Source: Armigeres subalbatus
Taxonomy: Eukaryota; Arthropoda; Insecta; Diptera; Culicidae
Direction: 5' to 3'
NCBI RefSeq assembly: GCF_024139115.2
Contig: NC_085140.1
Coordinates: 425,529,781-425,593,780, forward strand
Length of the DNA: 64,000 nt
This document shows positions 35,280 through 47,765 of the stretch, one piece after another. The translations under genes were made by a program, and so were the position numbers. A model generated the notes under the pieces. It had not been told where the DNA came from and did not search any database. It saw nothing but the letters and a program-made list of their open reading frames with translations. The first letter of the stretch is position 1, and every line of letters begins with the position of its first letter.

Positions 35280-35400
35280 AACGTGAAGGCCAACTGATAG
35301 CCGTCGTAGCGTATTTGGAGAAAGCACCGGCGTACTGAGTGTCGTGAGTACGAATCCCGCTGAAGGAAAGTGGTTATCTGCTGTACAATTTTTCAATAAA
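35280..35400 (+). mobile_element. possible tRNA-derived SINE head
   Basis: GTGTCGTGAGTACGAATCCC looks like a pol III B box region (GTACGAATCCC, about 35,348-35,358). Upstream GATAGCCGTCGTAGCG could be an A-box region. I cannot close a cloverleaf. Confidence 0.3.
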
Positions 35401-37428
35401 ATATATCACAAGTTTTGCATGTATTGATTTTAAATATCTATTTTTTATGCATACTTTTTTACAATGGAAAATTGCGATTCTTTTAGGAATAACTCCTCTG
35501 TAATTACAACGTTTGTGTTACTGCTTTTAATTGCTAAACCTAAAAGCTTCTTGGCTTTTTTCCTATGTTTATGGAAATTATGCACCCACCCAGCAATTTT
35601 CTATGGAAGATTATTCGTTTTAGGGGGAGATTTTATTTGAGTCATTTTTAACATGTAATTCAATAAAGTCAACTGCCAGTAGCACAAATGAGCACGTGAT
35701 TTCAAAATATTGTTTAAAATAAAACTTTTTTACCGTTTTCCGATTTTAATTAATCAAATCATACCAATAAACCCTGCTCAACTTACTGCGATTCGTGAGT
35801 TTAGCTCTGGTCTTTTCGAACTGATATTATTTCCATAACTAGAGTGATTTTGTCAAATTTCAGCAGCCGCCTGGCCAATTTCGTTCAATGTAATTATATG
35901 AACCTGACTCCAGCAGTTTAACCAAACTATCAACAGAATTATTTAACTAGCCGAATTGATTATTATCCAAATTAGTATAATGCTCATATTAATAATCTGA
36001 CTAAATGATCTAAGAAATATGTTTGATACTTTAAAAAATCAAGTAACTTTCTGTTAATTGCAATTCTTGAAATAACGTCATTTTTACAGACGTTATTCTG
36101 GACTATTACGGACTTGAAATGCCAAGAAAAGGAATATTTTAGACCATCGTTCCTCGTGTTTGAACAAAACTTCTCAGCACCAGCCCAGTTGCAGAAATGG
36201 GACTCCATCGAGTGGGTGTGTCGGCGCGACGTACGACACGTCACAGTCGATGGTGTATTATCCTATCAATTTGAATAAAGTCTATTTTTAGACCCCGAAA
36301 TGGGGTGGGGGAAATGTGTCTGCCAATGCGCATTTGCTTATACAATGCAATATCGCATTTGTATATCATATGAAAAGAAGACACTTTTCAAAATTGGAAA
36401 GTGGTTGAGGGCTTATGGTTAGAGTGACGATGTGTCAATTCGATTCAAAACAACAATTAAAATTAAACGATTGCGAAAAATGCTGGTTGATTTTAGAAGA
36501 GCTGTCCATACGAATCTGTCAAAAAATGCAGGTGCACCGATGGCCATAAACAGCCAAGCGAACCTTCCAATGAAGAAGTAAATGAAAAACTACACTTAAA
36601 AATAATCCCCTTACGCAATGTTACTTCCACATTCCCTGAGCCTGCAGTAACCGAAAAAAAAACAGTGCAATCCTCACTATGAACAACTTGATGAAACCTC
36701 TCACTTGCACGTGTCATTATTTGGTAATCATTTGTTCTTTAGAATCGTTGATTCAATATAACATAACTTTTCATTCTTCCGTCGATGAACAATACATTTT
36801 GACTCATATTTGTTTGGAATAATGTTCAGGCAAATTTCTCTTTTCTTTATACATTTGTGCCGTGCTATCGATATTCGCACAAAAAAAAAAGAAACACAAC
36901 CAGCTGTAAAAGTACTTGCAACCAAATCTTATTCAAGAATACCTCAAGGGCAGTGTTACTTGAAAATGATTTAATCTAGATAGAATTTTATTTTGAATGT
37001 TTTCTAGAGACTTCAGTTTTATTCTATCCTGTATCTATTTATTTTATTCAAGAAAATGAGATACAATGGTGATTTGGATATTCTACTGGAGTGATAATCG
37101 ACAGCCATATTGGAAAATAACAAATCGAATGAGAACATTTTCAAAGCGTTATGCACATTTCTTTAGCTTCACAAGAAAATAGACAGTAGATTTTTAAGTT
37201 GCTTCTATGTATCATCAGGATGAAAATGCCTTTATGAAAACAAAATCTTGTCGGTTTAATCTTTTGCCCATGAGATGTTTATATTGCATTCAAATCTCTC
37301 TGATTATTGAAGTTTTATTTGTTCGAATGATAAATTGTTTTGCTCTTCAAGGCTGTTTATGGTAGTTTTATAGAAGTGTATCATTAAACCAACCAACCAT
37401 TAAAAAGTCATGTAGGTGGAAGGACGGC
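35401..37428. other. no gene recognised
   Basis: AT-rich sequence with scattered frames under 90 codons. No shared repeats or motifs noticed. Confidence 0.4.
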
Positions 37429-37589
37429 TTTGGCAGGTTTTGTTCTATTATTGTCAGGGGGGTTTTGTCGACCAAATTTTATGAAATTTGGCCACAATGT
37501 TCATTGATATGCAAAGAATGTTTAGGCCAAATTCGAGCATAGTCAGTCATAATAAAACCCCTGCCAATAATAGAACAAAACCTGCCAAA
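37429..37589. mobile_element. 161-bp hairpin MITE
   Basis: The ends TTTGGCAGGTTTTGTTCTAT and, inverted, TTTGGCAGGTTTTGTTCTAT extend to about 37 bp of near-perfect pairing, up to CAGGGG. The inner 85 bp are non-coding. Confidence 0.8.
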
Positions 37590-38644
37590 GGCGTCATTCC
37601 CCCTAGCTAAAAACGAGTTAGTTTTAATCTATTTTATTCTTTTTCTCCAAAACATCTTAAAGACAAACCAAACAGCTTTTTTCAGAAATCTTAGTTTAGA
37701 TATAGCAGCAATACTATCTATGATTGCATATCAGTCCCATCTTTGCTGAATTTCCTATTCATATGGGAAAAATATGCCCACAAAATGCAGAATAGCATTT
37801 CGAGGTTATTCGCTAATCAATAGGGAAACTTTTTGGGGCAAAGTAAGCTCGTCTAAAAGTGATGGTTAGAATTTTTTTTTTGATTCGTTGTCACTATCGC
37901 ACGACAGCTCACCATTGAAGTAAAGAACCTACACCATATTCACGGGAGAATTTTTTTTAGTTGCTTTGCTTTGCTACTTGCTACTTTCGACCCCAGGAGT
38001 TCTGCTCAGTCCCAAAAGGAGAACTACCTAAGCCCCAAGCTGCTAAACTCGACATTATCGGAAACGTATCAGCCTTGCTGCTACACCACTGGCTTAAAAC
38101 CATCATGAACACTATCGGCATGAATAGAAGCTCGTATGTAACATTGTGTTCATGCGGCTTTAAACCGGCGGCGGTTGCGAGTAGTAAATTGGTATCACAG
38201 GAAACGCCGCAGCAGACCCGGGGCTCGAACAATTTCTGACTCCGCATGCTGTATTGTTGGGGGAGGGGGGAGCGAGGAATTGTACGACGTTTTTCGGGAT
38301 AAGACTTACTCCAAGTTGCCGTGCGGCAAGAACCTTCCAAAATAGGTCCCGGTCTTAGTTAAGGACAAAACTAATTTCACTTCACGCCCACACCACTATC
38401 TTAAAACTTCTCGGATCGTGAGTCAACACGACTGCTCGTCTTTCAGGAAGAACACCCACTGTCTGTACTCTGTAGTCGAGTGTTGTCTGTATTCTCGTTT
38501 TGCATTTCTCACCTTCCGTAGGTGGTGAGTAACTACCTCCGGTAGAAGATTATTCCATATACGGTCAAGACAATAATAAACATAACTTATAAATAAGCCT
38601 TAGGTCAATTCTTAGCATTATCATTGTGCTCAGTTCGCATAGGG
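37590..38644. other. no gene recognised
   Basis: Overlapping frames on both strands at 37,961-38,340 (92 and 119 codons) have no recognised domain and read as mutual shadows. Confidence 0.35.
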
Positions 38645-39130
38645 TGGCAATAGACTTGTGCATCAGGACCTAAAAAATGGATTTTGATTGGTGATCGCTC
38701 GGAAGTTATCACACTCCAGTTTGTCGCCTATTTTGTAGATGGGGCATATGACCCCATCCTGCCACTCCTCCGGTAGCTTTTTCCCGGTAGTTTCCTAAAT
38801 TCTGACTATCAGCTTGTATAGGCAAGTGGCTCTTCCGGGTCCATCTTGATGAGCTCAGCTCCGATCAGTTGGATGGTACCCTCAACTTCCTTCATGGTGG
38901 GAGCTCATCCGTTTCCTTAACTCTCATTGCCTGTTCTCTCAGCGCTATTTAGGTGCTCCTCGAAGTGTTGCTTCCACCTTTCGAGCACCACACGTTCGTC
39001 AGTCAAAATGCTCCCATCCTTATCCCTGCACATCTCGGCTCGCGGCACGAAGCCTTTGCGGGATGCGTTAAGCTTCTGATAGAACTTGCGTGTTTCCTGA
39101 GAATGGCACAGATGTTCCATCTCCACGTAC
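38645..39130 (-). pseudogene. LINE reverse-transcriptase fragment
   Basis: The minus strand reads SQETRKFYQKLNASRKGFVPRA, EMCRDKDGSILTDERVVLERWKQHF, then, through breaks, LPEEWQDGVICPIYKIGDKLEC and DNFRAITN. This is the linker and first RT block of a LINE ORF2. The fragment at 52,560-52,841 begins at the same protein position (LECANYRGIALLN), so both derive from the same or a close family. Both ends are truncated. Confidence 0.75.
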
Positions 39131-39164
39131 TCCGCTTCTTAATTCTGCAAAAACTAATTGAGTA

Positions 39165-39700
39165 GGGGAAGGAGGGGCAATATGCCCTAGCTAAGCATAG
39201 ACTGCTTTTATGCCTTAACTATAACGATTTTCATGGGTGTTTCTACCTCACGCAACAGTTAAACAATATAGCTAGCTGATGCCATATTAAAATTAGAAAA
39301 AATCTCAATCATATTGATAATATTCACATTTCAAAAAAGTGGTGATATTTCGTTGCCGGAAAACTCATGAGGCAAAACGCCTTTTAGCAGGCAGCTCTTA
39401 GGGAACAACGTACCATGCGTCGGCACATCAGCATTCTGGTATGGACAGTGCGTGGAGACGCGAGTACATTGTAGGATAGTTCCACTAGGGCGTTTTGCCT
39501 CGCCGAAATGTTAGATGTTTCATCAAAATGTGGAATATTTCAGTTTTTCCTACATTCCTATCTATTATTTTGACACTTTTTTCGCCTAACCTACATAATG
39601 TCACGTCTAGTTTTATTAAAGCTATCTCAAACATGGTAAATATAAGTGAAAACCCGAGAGTCGTTTTGCCCCGGGGGGCGTTTTGGGGCCTCTGAATGGC
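39165..39700. repeat. dispersed repeat (TAGGGGAAGG...GGCGTTTTG family), uninterrupted copy
   Basis: AGTAGGGGAAGGAGGGGCAATATGCCCTAGC to GTTTTGCCCCGGGGGGCGTT parallels 59,517-61,285, including TTGCCGGAAAACTCATGAGG and ATCAGCATTCTGGTATGGA. This copy has the empty sites that date insertions in the other. The class is unknown; frames on both strands (39,485-39,703) have no domains. Confidence 0.65.
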
Positions 39701-39883
39701 CATGCGTCTCCATCACTTCAAAATTGTTATTACATCAAAAAATTTGAAATAAGTTTCTTCAATACTACTATGATCCACTCCAATAATATTATGTACATAT
39801 ATAAATAAAAATTTAGAAATTAAAATAAAATGTTGCTAATAAACAGCTTATTGAACATTTCTACGTTTTTGTCATGTTGGGGC

Positions 39884-40025
39884 AAATTACGTAACGCTGA
39901 AAGGAGAGGGAGGGGGTCAAGCCAAGCGCTACGATCCATACAAAAAAATTAAACCTTCCATACAAAAAGTGTTACGAGGGGGAGGGTGGGGGTTCAAAAT
40001 CACCAAATTTAGCGTTACGTAATTT
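39884..40025. mobile_element. 142-bp MITE (AAATTACGTAACGCT ends)
   Basis: AAATTACGTAACGCT at 39,884 and its exact inverse AGCGTTACGTAATTT ending at 40,025. GGGGGAG runs and paired CCATACAAAA words lie inside. Confidence 0.75.
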
Positions 40026-40159
40026 TAGAAAGAACTATGTAGCAATATTTAAATTTTCATTGAGAAAAATAAAAGTATGCAGGTGTTCGTTGTGGTCAAA
40101 CATTCCAAAAACAATAAAACAGGATATTTTGACTAATACTGATAAGAAATATTTTAAGA

Positions 40160-40262
40160 GCTTTTTAGTAGAATGTATTCAGTTGTCGTAAGACGTGTGC
40201 GTACTTGGTGGAATTATGGGATTCTTCATAGTACGAACTCGTCTTATGAGGAGGTGTGCATT
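40160..40262. mobile_element. rearranged Penelope tail pieces
   Basis: Minus-type terminus AGCTTTTTAGTAGAATGTATT + GTCGTAAGACG is followed by plus-type GGTGGAATTATGGGATT and ACTCGTCTTATGA. Head and tail words face each other as at 3,783, but with about 50 bp between. No hammerhead core remains. The next 480 bp (to 40,740) show nothing recognised. Confidence 0.6.
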
Positions 40263-40739
40263 GCTTACTATTTTCCTTCCACGATATTTTTTCTTAAAAT
40301 TCTAAAATTTCTAAAAACTAAGAATCTTTTTATTCATGCACAAAAATTGTAAATCGTTCTTTTAGTTTATAAGTTATGAAAGTTCGGAAATATTTTTTCA
40401 ATGGATATGGCATTTTTGGTCCATCCTATTCTTAAAATAGCTACTCAATCAAAACAATTATGGCAAAAAATTACCGGTCAAATATTTTCCGTTGAGATTA
40501 TTTCTATCGATTTTTTTACGCAATAACAGCACTTTTTTAGTTTATTATTTTTCATAGAATCACAATCACTTGCGGGACCAGAGTTCTGATAATGGTGGAG
40601 CACCACTAATTTGGGGTAATCGGTCCATTGATAATTTGACTTCAGCAGTAAGAAGTCTATGAGAAGTTAATCAGTTAAAACGTTTGCACGCATTCTCATA
40701 TATTTCGAAGTTTTAATTGTATTTTATCATCTTGAAATT

Positions 40740-42309
40740 GTTGAGTAATTTACTGGAAAAGCCTCTGGGAATTCTTGGACATATTTCTCCTGAAATTTCC
40801 AATTCCTGGAATTCCTTTTAAATTTCTTTCAGGGGCTCTATAGGAAAATGCTTAAGAAATTTCTTGCAACATTTATTCAAAGATTCTATCGGAAAATCTT
40901 CCGGGTATTTTCAATTCTTTTTTTTCTTTGTTATACCCTGGGAAATTCTTTAAGAAGTACCCCCTCAAATTCCATCAGAAAATCATTCAAAAATTCTTTC
41001 AAGAGTTCCATCGGCAATTCAGGGATTCTGCGGAACCTTCTTCTACAAATTCCTTCGAAAATTCCATTGCGAATTCTTCCAGAAAAACTTTCATGTGTTC
41101 CTTCAGAAAGAAAAATCAATTCCTTCGAAATCTTCTCCTGAACTTCTTTTGGAATTTCTTCCAGGCATTCCTTTGAAAATTCGATGCAATGAACTTTCCA
41201 ACATTTCCAAGAATTTCTTCGTACATTCCTCCAAGGAATCCTCTGGAAATTAGTTTTGAAATAAGAAATCTTTTAGGAATTTCTGTAAAAAATCCTTTAC
41301 GAATTCTTTTAGAATTTCCTCGAAAAGGTCTTTATAAATTCATTTGAAATATTCTTTAGGAGTTCCATCGGAAATAGGAAATACCTTCGACTTCATAGTT
41401 TTTTAGGAATTATCTGAGAAATTCTCTTTAAATACCTTCGAAAATTCTTTTAGAAATTTCCTTGTTAATTCATCAGAATTTTCTCTGGATTGTTTTATGA
41501 ATTCATTCGTACATTTCTTTAGTAAAACTATAGAAGACTACTTAGGGAATTGCTCAAAAAATTTCTTTAAGAATTTCTTAGGAACTCTTATGAAAATTCC
41601 TGCAACAATACCCGCAGAATCCCTTCCAGAAATTCTTTTGTTAATTCCTTCAGAAATTCCTTAGGAGCAGTGTTGGAAAAATCTCACCCAAGAGTCAAAC
41701 CCAACCCAACTCATGACCCAGAGAATCGTTCATGATTCAATTCACGATTTGCATCATTCCATGATTTTTAGGCGTTCTTTTTCTTTAAATTCATCTAATA
41801 AACTTTCTTTGCCTAAAAACAATGGATAATAAATCCATAAGCAAACATAAAATACGCTTTGAAAGGCGTTAGACGGTTTTAGGAATGAAATCATAGGAGC
41901 GTTTCGGCGAATGAGTGAAACGATACGATTCTGCGTGAAAAACTGAGGATTCGATGATTGAAATTTGAGCGTGATTATATCAACACTGCTTCGGAGGAGT
42001 TCTTCGAAAATTCATTTACACATTCCATTGGAAATTTCCTTTATATATCGAAGATGCACTTGAAAATACCTCGTAACTTGTTACGAAATTTTAAAATGCC
42101 TTTTGAAATTTCTACGTAATTTTGTTTAGAAAATCCTTTGAAAATTTCCCCAGAATTTTATTTGGATTTTTTAAGGAATTTTCAGTATTTTTTTAGGAAA
42201 ACTATAGAAAATTTCTTAATGAATTGTACCAGAAATTCCTTTATAATTTTTTTTTTAATTCCTTTACGAACTTCTTTGAAAATAATTTAGGAATTTTGTC
42301 GTGCTTCGT
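40740..42309. repeat. diverged AATTCCTTxGAAATTTCTT minisatellite, left block
   Basis: Loose repeats of GAATTCCTTCAGAAATTCC-like words, related to 11,880-15,400. The same sequence resumes at 49,860 after element A, so A was inserted into this array. A hAT-type MITE (41,668-41,988) is also inserted here. Confidence 0.7.
41668..41988. mobile_element. hAT-type MITE with 8-bp target duplication
   Basis: Ends CAGTGTTGGAAAAATC and, inverted, CAGTGTTGATATAATC. The flanks are CTTAGGAG (41,660-41,667) and CTTCGGAG (41,989-41,996), an 8-bp duplication with one change, as hAT transposases make. 321 bp, non-coding. Confidence 0.8.
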
Positions 42310-42313
42310 TTAA

Positions 42314-42620
42314 CCCTTTTGTTACCGACAAAAAACATCCTTACGTTACCGACAGGGTACCCGGGTACCCACGAACTTGAAATGATCATAACATTGTCAG
42401 TTCATGACCGATTTTGTAGATTTTGATTGCTGTGGATTCAGGAACTTACCCGCTATTCGATACATGTTACATCAAACCGATTCGGACTACCTGGTTACCG
42501 GAATTTCGGATTTACTGTCCCAAGTCCCAAAGTTTATATACATTGAAGATATATAGTTAACCAAATAAAGATTTCTTGCGTCATGACTGATGAACTTCGT
42601 TGGAAATTTAATAAAATATA
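42314..42620 (+). repeat. element A left terminal inverted repeat
   Basis: Contains the perfect 16-bp palindrome GGGTACCCGGGTACCC (about 42,355-42,370) and two copies of GTTACCGACA. Its partner is 47,766-49,841, minus the nested Penelope copy and an extra ~150 bp near the right end. Confidence 0.75.
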
Positions 42621-42899
42621 ACTTAACTACCTTGTAGGACCATCTTATGATTTAATCCCGGAACTGTTATTCCGCAAACAGGTTTCCGTGGGGCCTAAAC
42701 CCGAGCAGGAGCGACGACCTCGATAACAGAAATTAGTATGGGCTAGCCTTGCATAAGAGGTAAAATACCAAAAACATTTATGCATAATACTTGAGGCATA
42801 ACAAGCTTAGGGATTTCAATATTAAACGAATAATAATTGGTTAGGCATTTGGTATTGTAAAATAATTTGATAACAGAGTATGCTGTAGCTAAACTGGCC

Positions 42900-43373
42900 T
42901 CAAACTCATTTTGAAGAAACCCTGGCAATATGGGTATCAAAATTCATGAAATTGTTTCGGAATAATGATCCTATGAGTTGTTGGGCCATAGGATGGTTTG
43001 ACAATGGACCGGTCATCTTGGAACAGGTTCCCGAGAGGCCCAAAGTGGTCACAAAATCATTTTGAAGAAGCCCTGGCAATATGGGTATCAACATTCATGA
43101 AATTGTTTCAGAGCATGATCTGATAAGAAATTGGACAATAGGAAGGTTTGACAACGGACTGATCATCCTGGAACACGTGGAGCCTAAAGTGGCTACAAAT
43201 TCTTTCTGAAGAAACCCTGGCAATATGGGTATAAAAATTCATGAAATTGTTTCGATAGCATGATTTTATGTGGAATTAGGCCATTCGATGGTTTGACAAC
43301 AGACCGGTCATTCTCAAACAAGTATCCGTGGGGCCCAATGAGGCCCCTCATTTAGAAGAAACCCTGGCTATTT
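42900..43373 (+). repeat. element A left subterminal tandem array (~150-bp unit)
   Basis: CCCTGGCAATATGGGTATCA recurs at 42,920, 43,071 and 43,215, and CCCTGGCTATT at 43,369, steps of 151, 144 and 154 bp. A further degenerate unit is suggested near 42,640-42,740. Confidence 0.8.
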
Positions 43374-43582
43374 TCTTTTCTCCAATGGTTTTACATGACA
43401 ACTGGAACTTGATCTACTTTTCAAAAATTCTATATACACAGTAAATCCATTGAAAACTTTTCTATGCCGATAAAATGCTTAACTATGTGTCTTGTATGGT
43501 AAGCACAAAGGATACACTATGTCCAGAAAGTTGAGCACATTTCCCAATCGAAAGCAAATGCAAATCGAGAATTGAACATGGC
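43374..43582 (-). mobile_element. diverged Feilai-related SINE
   Basis: Parallels 59,314-59,516: the CAATGGTTTTACATGACAACT region, ATGTGTCTTGTATGGTAAGC and CACAAAGGATACAC. Minus-strand orientation, head not seen. Confidence 0.55.
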
Positions 43583-43855
43583 ATCAGCTTTGGTAATCCT
43601 ACAAGAATAACTGGGAACTCTGGCAACAAAAATCCAAGTAAGTTATTCTGAAACCACGACTGTTCTTTAGCTTAATGCGGGCTCGTTCTTATTCGATATT
43701 GAAAATATCTTAGATAACAGTTTCAAAAATGTTGATACTTATCCAGTTTTCCGCGAGCGATAACGATCGTGAACTAGCCTCTGGATAGTTTCAAATTTGA
43801 TGTTCCTGTAGGTCAATCGCCCCCACTGCTCTGAACATTCTGAACACTGTGCTAA

Positions 43856-43899
43856 ATTAGAAGCTGTGGATGCAATATATTGCATCCACAGCTTCTAAT
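43856..43899. repeat. 44-bp perfect palindrome
   Basis: ATTAGAAGCTGTGGATGCAA, TA | TA, then the exact complement, with no spacer; the centre is 43,877/43,878. It would extrude as a cruciform or transcribe as a hairpin. A pyrimidine-rich block (CTTCTCTCAC words) follows at 43,920-44,090. Confidence 0.85.
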
Positions 43900-44094
43900 A
43901 TATAGAGATCCACACTCTCTTATTTGCTGCATTTCTCAGATTGCACTTCTCTCACTCACTTCTCTCACTCTCACTTCTTTCTTCTTCCTTTTTTCCTCTT
44001 TTCCATCCGGCTTCTTCTCCCTTTAAACTTCTTTCTTCTCACTTCTCGCATCCCACTTGTTACTTTTCTCTTCTCACTTCTTACTACAGTAATA

Positions 44095-44527
44095 TCTCGA
44101 TTTTATCATCCCCTTGGTGAATGTTGGGGTGATAAAATATGGAATGTGACAAAATCGGGATTTTTTTTATTTTCAATTTTTTAATCAATTTCACAAATTT
44201 GAATCAGTTTATACATTGGAAAAGTAAAATGCGTGGACGGTACTCATTATTTCCAGTCAAAAAGACTTGAAACATTCTTGACAGGTACTTAGAAAAAAAT
44301 ATAATAAACCACAGTCGCTTTAAGTTATTTAATAAAATCATTGTTGTTTACGGAATATTTTACAAAAATAAAAAGAAAGTCTAAAAAAAGACTAAAATTT
44401 TCAAAATTTTTTGGGGTCGCAAAATGGGTCAAAAACGTTACAAAAGCGGGACGTAATGAAATCATATTGAAAATGTGATAAAATCAAGGACAAAATCGGG
44501 GAGTGGCCGAATCGGGTGAACACTGTG
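44095..44527. mobile_element. possible pogo/mariner-like MITE
   Basis: ACAGTAATATCTCGATTTTATC on the left pairs loosely with GATAAAATC ... GAACACTGT on the right; GATAAAAT words recur inside. Ends of this kind occur in pogo-like elements. The match is imperfect. Confidence 0.4.
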
Positions 44528-44540
44528 TCACTTTTCACTA

Positions 44541-45423
44541 GGGTAAATGATGTATCTTGGACAAGCGCAGGACATTCATTAGAAAATATATGGAGATTGA
44601 ATAGTATAAAACAATTGAAAACCACTAGGTTCATCCAAATTCATAACCTATGGTTAGTCTTGTGTCTCCATTGCCCAATTTTTGAGTAAATTACGTTTAC
44701 TAGGTGTAAACTGTGATATACTGCGAACTGAAATATTTTCTTTTTGGACATCAAATATATAATTTCGACATGGAAAATGCATATATTTTGGACAGAGTCA
44801 TTTTCTCCTAATTTAAAAATGGCCACCTACAGATCTCAATGGTATGACTTACCTTCACGTATCCACATTCATTTAAATGCATTTATTTGCTTAACTGACA
44901 TACATTAAACCAGAAATTAACATTGTTTCGCAATCTTATCGATATAATTGAAAACAGCCTGAAAGTTGGCAATTGATAATTCATCCATGTACTGTACATG
45001 GCGTGACCAATAAATAACTTCATTTTGGTCACTCCTTTTTCATCCGTCTCAAGTTCATGTTAAGGGATTGGAATATGTTAGTATCTCAATTACAATTAAA
45101 CTTTGGCCGCAGGACCTCAAGATTGCCGTTTGAACCAATTTAAACGTGTTTCAGGTGCATGTTATGAAGAGTCCTATAATGCATGTTCTCCTGCATACTG
45201 GCGTCCAGCAGGCACTTTGGTAGATAGCTTTACATTTTAGATAATTTTAAAGATAAATAATAGTTGATTTGTGAATTCTCATCAGGAGCCGCTAGAGTTG
45301 AGGTAAAGGTATGCAATGATCATACTTTCGATAAAAATTTTCCTAGATAATGTATCTAAAATTGATCGAAGAAGCTCAGGCTTGTCCAAAATATGTACAT
45401 GTCCAAAATATATCATTTACCCC
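44541..45423. mobile_element. 883-bp inverted-repeat element (GGGTAAATGAT ends)
   Basis: GGGTAAATGATGTATCTTGG (44,541) and, inverted, GGGTAAATGATATATTTTGG (ending 45,423) share 20 of 23 bases counting the following ACA. TTGGACA words recur inside. Non-coding. Confidence 0.7.
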
Positions 45424-45777
45424 ACTCTCTTCTCATTTCTTTCATTTCAGTTTTTACTTTTCTCTTTGCACTTTTTACTTTCCACTTCTCACTATTTGGC
45501 CCAATGACCCAGAACAGGTCCCACCTTCTTGGAATTTTGATGCCAGTTTGTGACCACTTTATGTCCCTAGGAAACCTTTTGTATTTCCATATATTTGTAT
45601 TTTTTTTTCATGCTATCATACTTTCATATTGTTATAATTTCCAATATTTAATTGTCATATTTTAATTTTTTTGTCTTTCTTATATCTTCATACTTCCATG
45701 TTGTTATAATTTAATTTGCATATTTACATATTTTTATATTTTCATGTTTTCATATTTTTGTATTTTTATATTTTTAC

Positions 45778-46030
45778 TAGCAGGTCCGACAAACTTCGTT
45801 TTGCCTAAAATTTGTTTATTCTCTATTTAGTTCTCGAATTATGCAAAAATTTCTGGTTCATTTGTATGGGAGCCCCCCTTTCCAAAGCGGGGAGGAGTTT
45901 CGAATCATCTTAAGAACCTTCCCCGGCCCCAAAAACCTCTGCATACAAATTTTCACGCCGATCGGTTCAGTAGTTTCCGAGTCTATAAGGGTCAGACAGA
46001 CAGAAATTCATTTTTAGGTATATAAGATTA
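45778..46030 (+). mobile_element. retroposon 3' end (ACTAGCAGGTCCGACAAAC family)
   Basis: ACTAGCAGGTCCGACAAACTT opens it; CCGATCGGTTCAGTAGTTTC, GACAGACAGAAATTCATTTT and TATATAAGATTA close it. This 3' tail type is widespread in insect genomes; I think of LINE tails of RTE kind but am not certain. A relative is at 60,435-60,705. Confidence 0.55.
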
Positions 46031-46171
46031 TATGTATATAAGATTATTTATTTTTTTATACTTTCATGGAACATGGAAATATCATGTTTTATATTTTTGT
46101 GTTCTAATATTTCTATATTATCTTATTTTCAGATCTTTATATTGCCATATTTTTTTTATTCTTTATTTCAC

Positions 46172-46357
46172 CTAGGTTTTTTTACGCGGTCGGAATTCAT
46201 TAATTTCTCGTTTAACCTGATCTTTCAGAGGTTTTTAAACACCGCCTGAATTTTCTTTGATTTTTTTTGAATTTTTTCGTGGGGTTAACTCATTGTTTCA
46301 ATGACGCTGAAGGTCTTAAACGACTAAAACCAAACCGTGTAAAAAAAACTGGGTGTA
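46172..46357. mobile_element. ~186-bp MITE with poly-T ends
   Basis: CCTAGGTTTTTTTACGCGGT and the inverse of CCGTGTAAAAAAAACTGGG bound the unit. Confidence 0.55.
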
Positions 46358-46640
46358 TCACTTTTTATATTTTCAAATTTTCAATATTTTCATATTATCA
46401 TGCTTTAATGAATTTTGTACTCATATTTTTGTAAATTCATTTTTTAATATCATGTTTTCATAGTTTTTTTTTATTTTAATATAGCAATTTTTATTCTTTT
46501 ATTACATTACATTTTTATGTTTCTTATTTACATATTATAAAATTTGCATATTTTCATGCTTTTTTTATATTTATATTATTGTATTATGTTCATTCATATT
46601 TTCATGATTTAACATTTTCATAGCCCACTACGAAACATCT

Positions 46641-47150
46641 AAGGAAGGAAATCTACATAACCTGCCATGTAATTTTTATGCAGACGACGTCCTGGCACAT
46701 GACCTGCTATCTGATACTAAACATTCTAAATAATAATTAAATTCTTTAAAATTTCCAGCCTCTTCTACAAGAGATGTACATCCAGAATTAACTTTGGCTT
46801 CTAGTTGATGTTATATTCTACAAATATATATAAAATTTGATTTAATCTCTTATTATAATGTTATTCATGTCACTACATATTTATATACAACTACCAAAAT
46901 AAGAGCTTGAAAAGAACGCGGTGCGTATGGTACGGTATGTCCACGCATCCTTCAACCCCTGTAGATTCGTAATATGTATAATGTTGAAGTGATTACTTAA
47001 ACACGATACATCTCGAAGAATCATCTCTGCGGCAAACACAACACAGTGGGCCTGTCCGCTTTGAAGTTTATGTCATACCACTGGTATGCTGTGAGCCTCA
47101 ATATTGACAAGAAAAAATATTGGGCGTCATCTAACTCAATGATTTCCAGG
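46641..47150 (+). pseudogene. possible LINE RT remnant (FYADDVL)
   Basis: Around 46,660-46,700 the plus strand reads GNLHNLPCNFYADDVLAHDLL, containing the YADD signature of reverse transcriptases. A weak trace (NAVRMVRYVHASF) follows at about 46,920-46,955. Short and broken, so it could be chance. Confidence 0.3.
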
Positions 47151-47194
47151 ATGCTTTCTTTGTACTGGCTGCGTTTGTGTTGGATTAAATTAGA

Positions 47195-47765
47195 TTAGAA
47201 TTTATGTCCCAAGGAAACCTGTTCCAAGATGACCGTTCCGATTGCCATCCATCCTACGGTCTAAACTACTTGAAAAACATGTTTCCGAAACAATTCCAAG
47301 AATGTCAAAACCCATATTGACAGGGTTTCTTCTAAATGAATTTGTGGCCACTAAAAGCCTTCCGGGAACCTGTTCCAAGGTGACTGTTCCCGTTGATATT
47401 CATCCTATGGTCTCAACTACATGGAAAGCATGTTTATGGGACAATTCCAAGAATTTTGATACCCATATTGCCACTGTTTCTTCTAAATGAATTGGTGGCC
47501 ACTATAGAGCCCATGGGAACCTATTCCAGAATGACCGTTCCTGTTGATATCAGTCCTATGGTCTCAACTACGTGAAAAACATGTTTCCGGAACCATTCCA
47601 AGAATACCCATGTTGCCAGGGTTTGTTCTAAATGAATTTATGGTCACTATAGGTCCCTTGGGAACTTATTCCGGGATGTCCGTTCCGATTCATATCCATC
47701 CTATGGTCTCAACAACATGGAAAACATGTTTCCGGAACAAATCCAAGAATTTTGATACCTAATAC
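47195..47765 (-). repeat. element A right subterminal tandem array (~150-bp unit)
   Basis: CTGTTCCAAGATGACCGTTCC recurs with changes at about 47,219, 47,370, 47,519 and 47,666 (steps 151, 149, 147). It is the inverse of the left array: ATTTCATGAATTTTGATACC-type words face CCAAGAATTTTGATACCC. Short frames (47,242-47,762) are repeat artefacts. Confidence 0.78.

Larger units (their letters stand above)
45540..46640. repeat. AT-rich low-complexity tract
   Basis: Endless variations of TTTTCATATTTTTATATTTT. It is interrupted by a retroposon tail (45,778-46,030) and a small MITE (46,172-46,357). The frame at 45,393-45,665 is an artefact. Confidence 0.7.
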
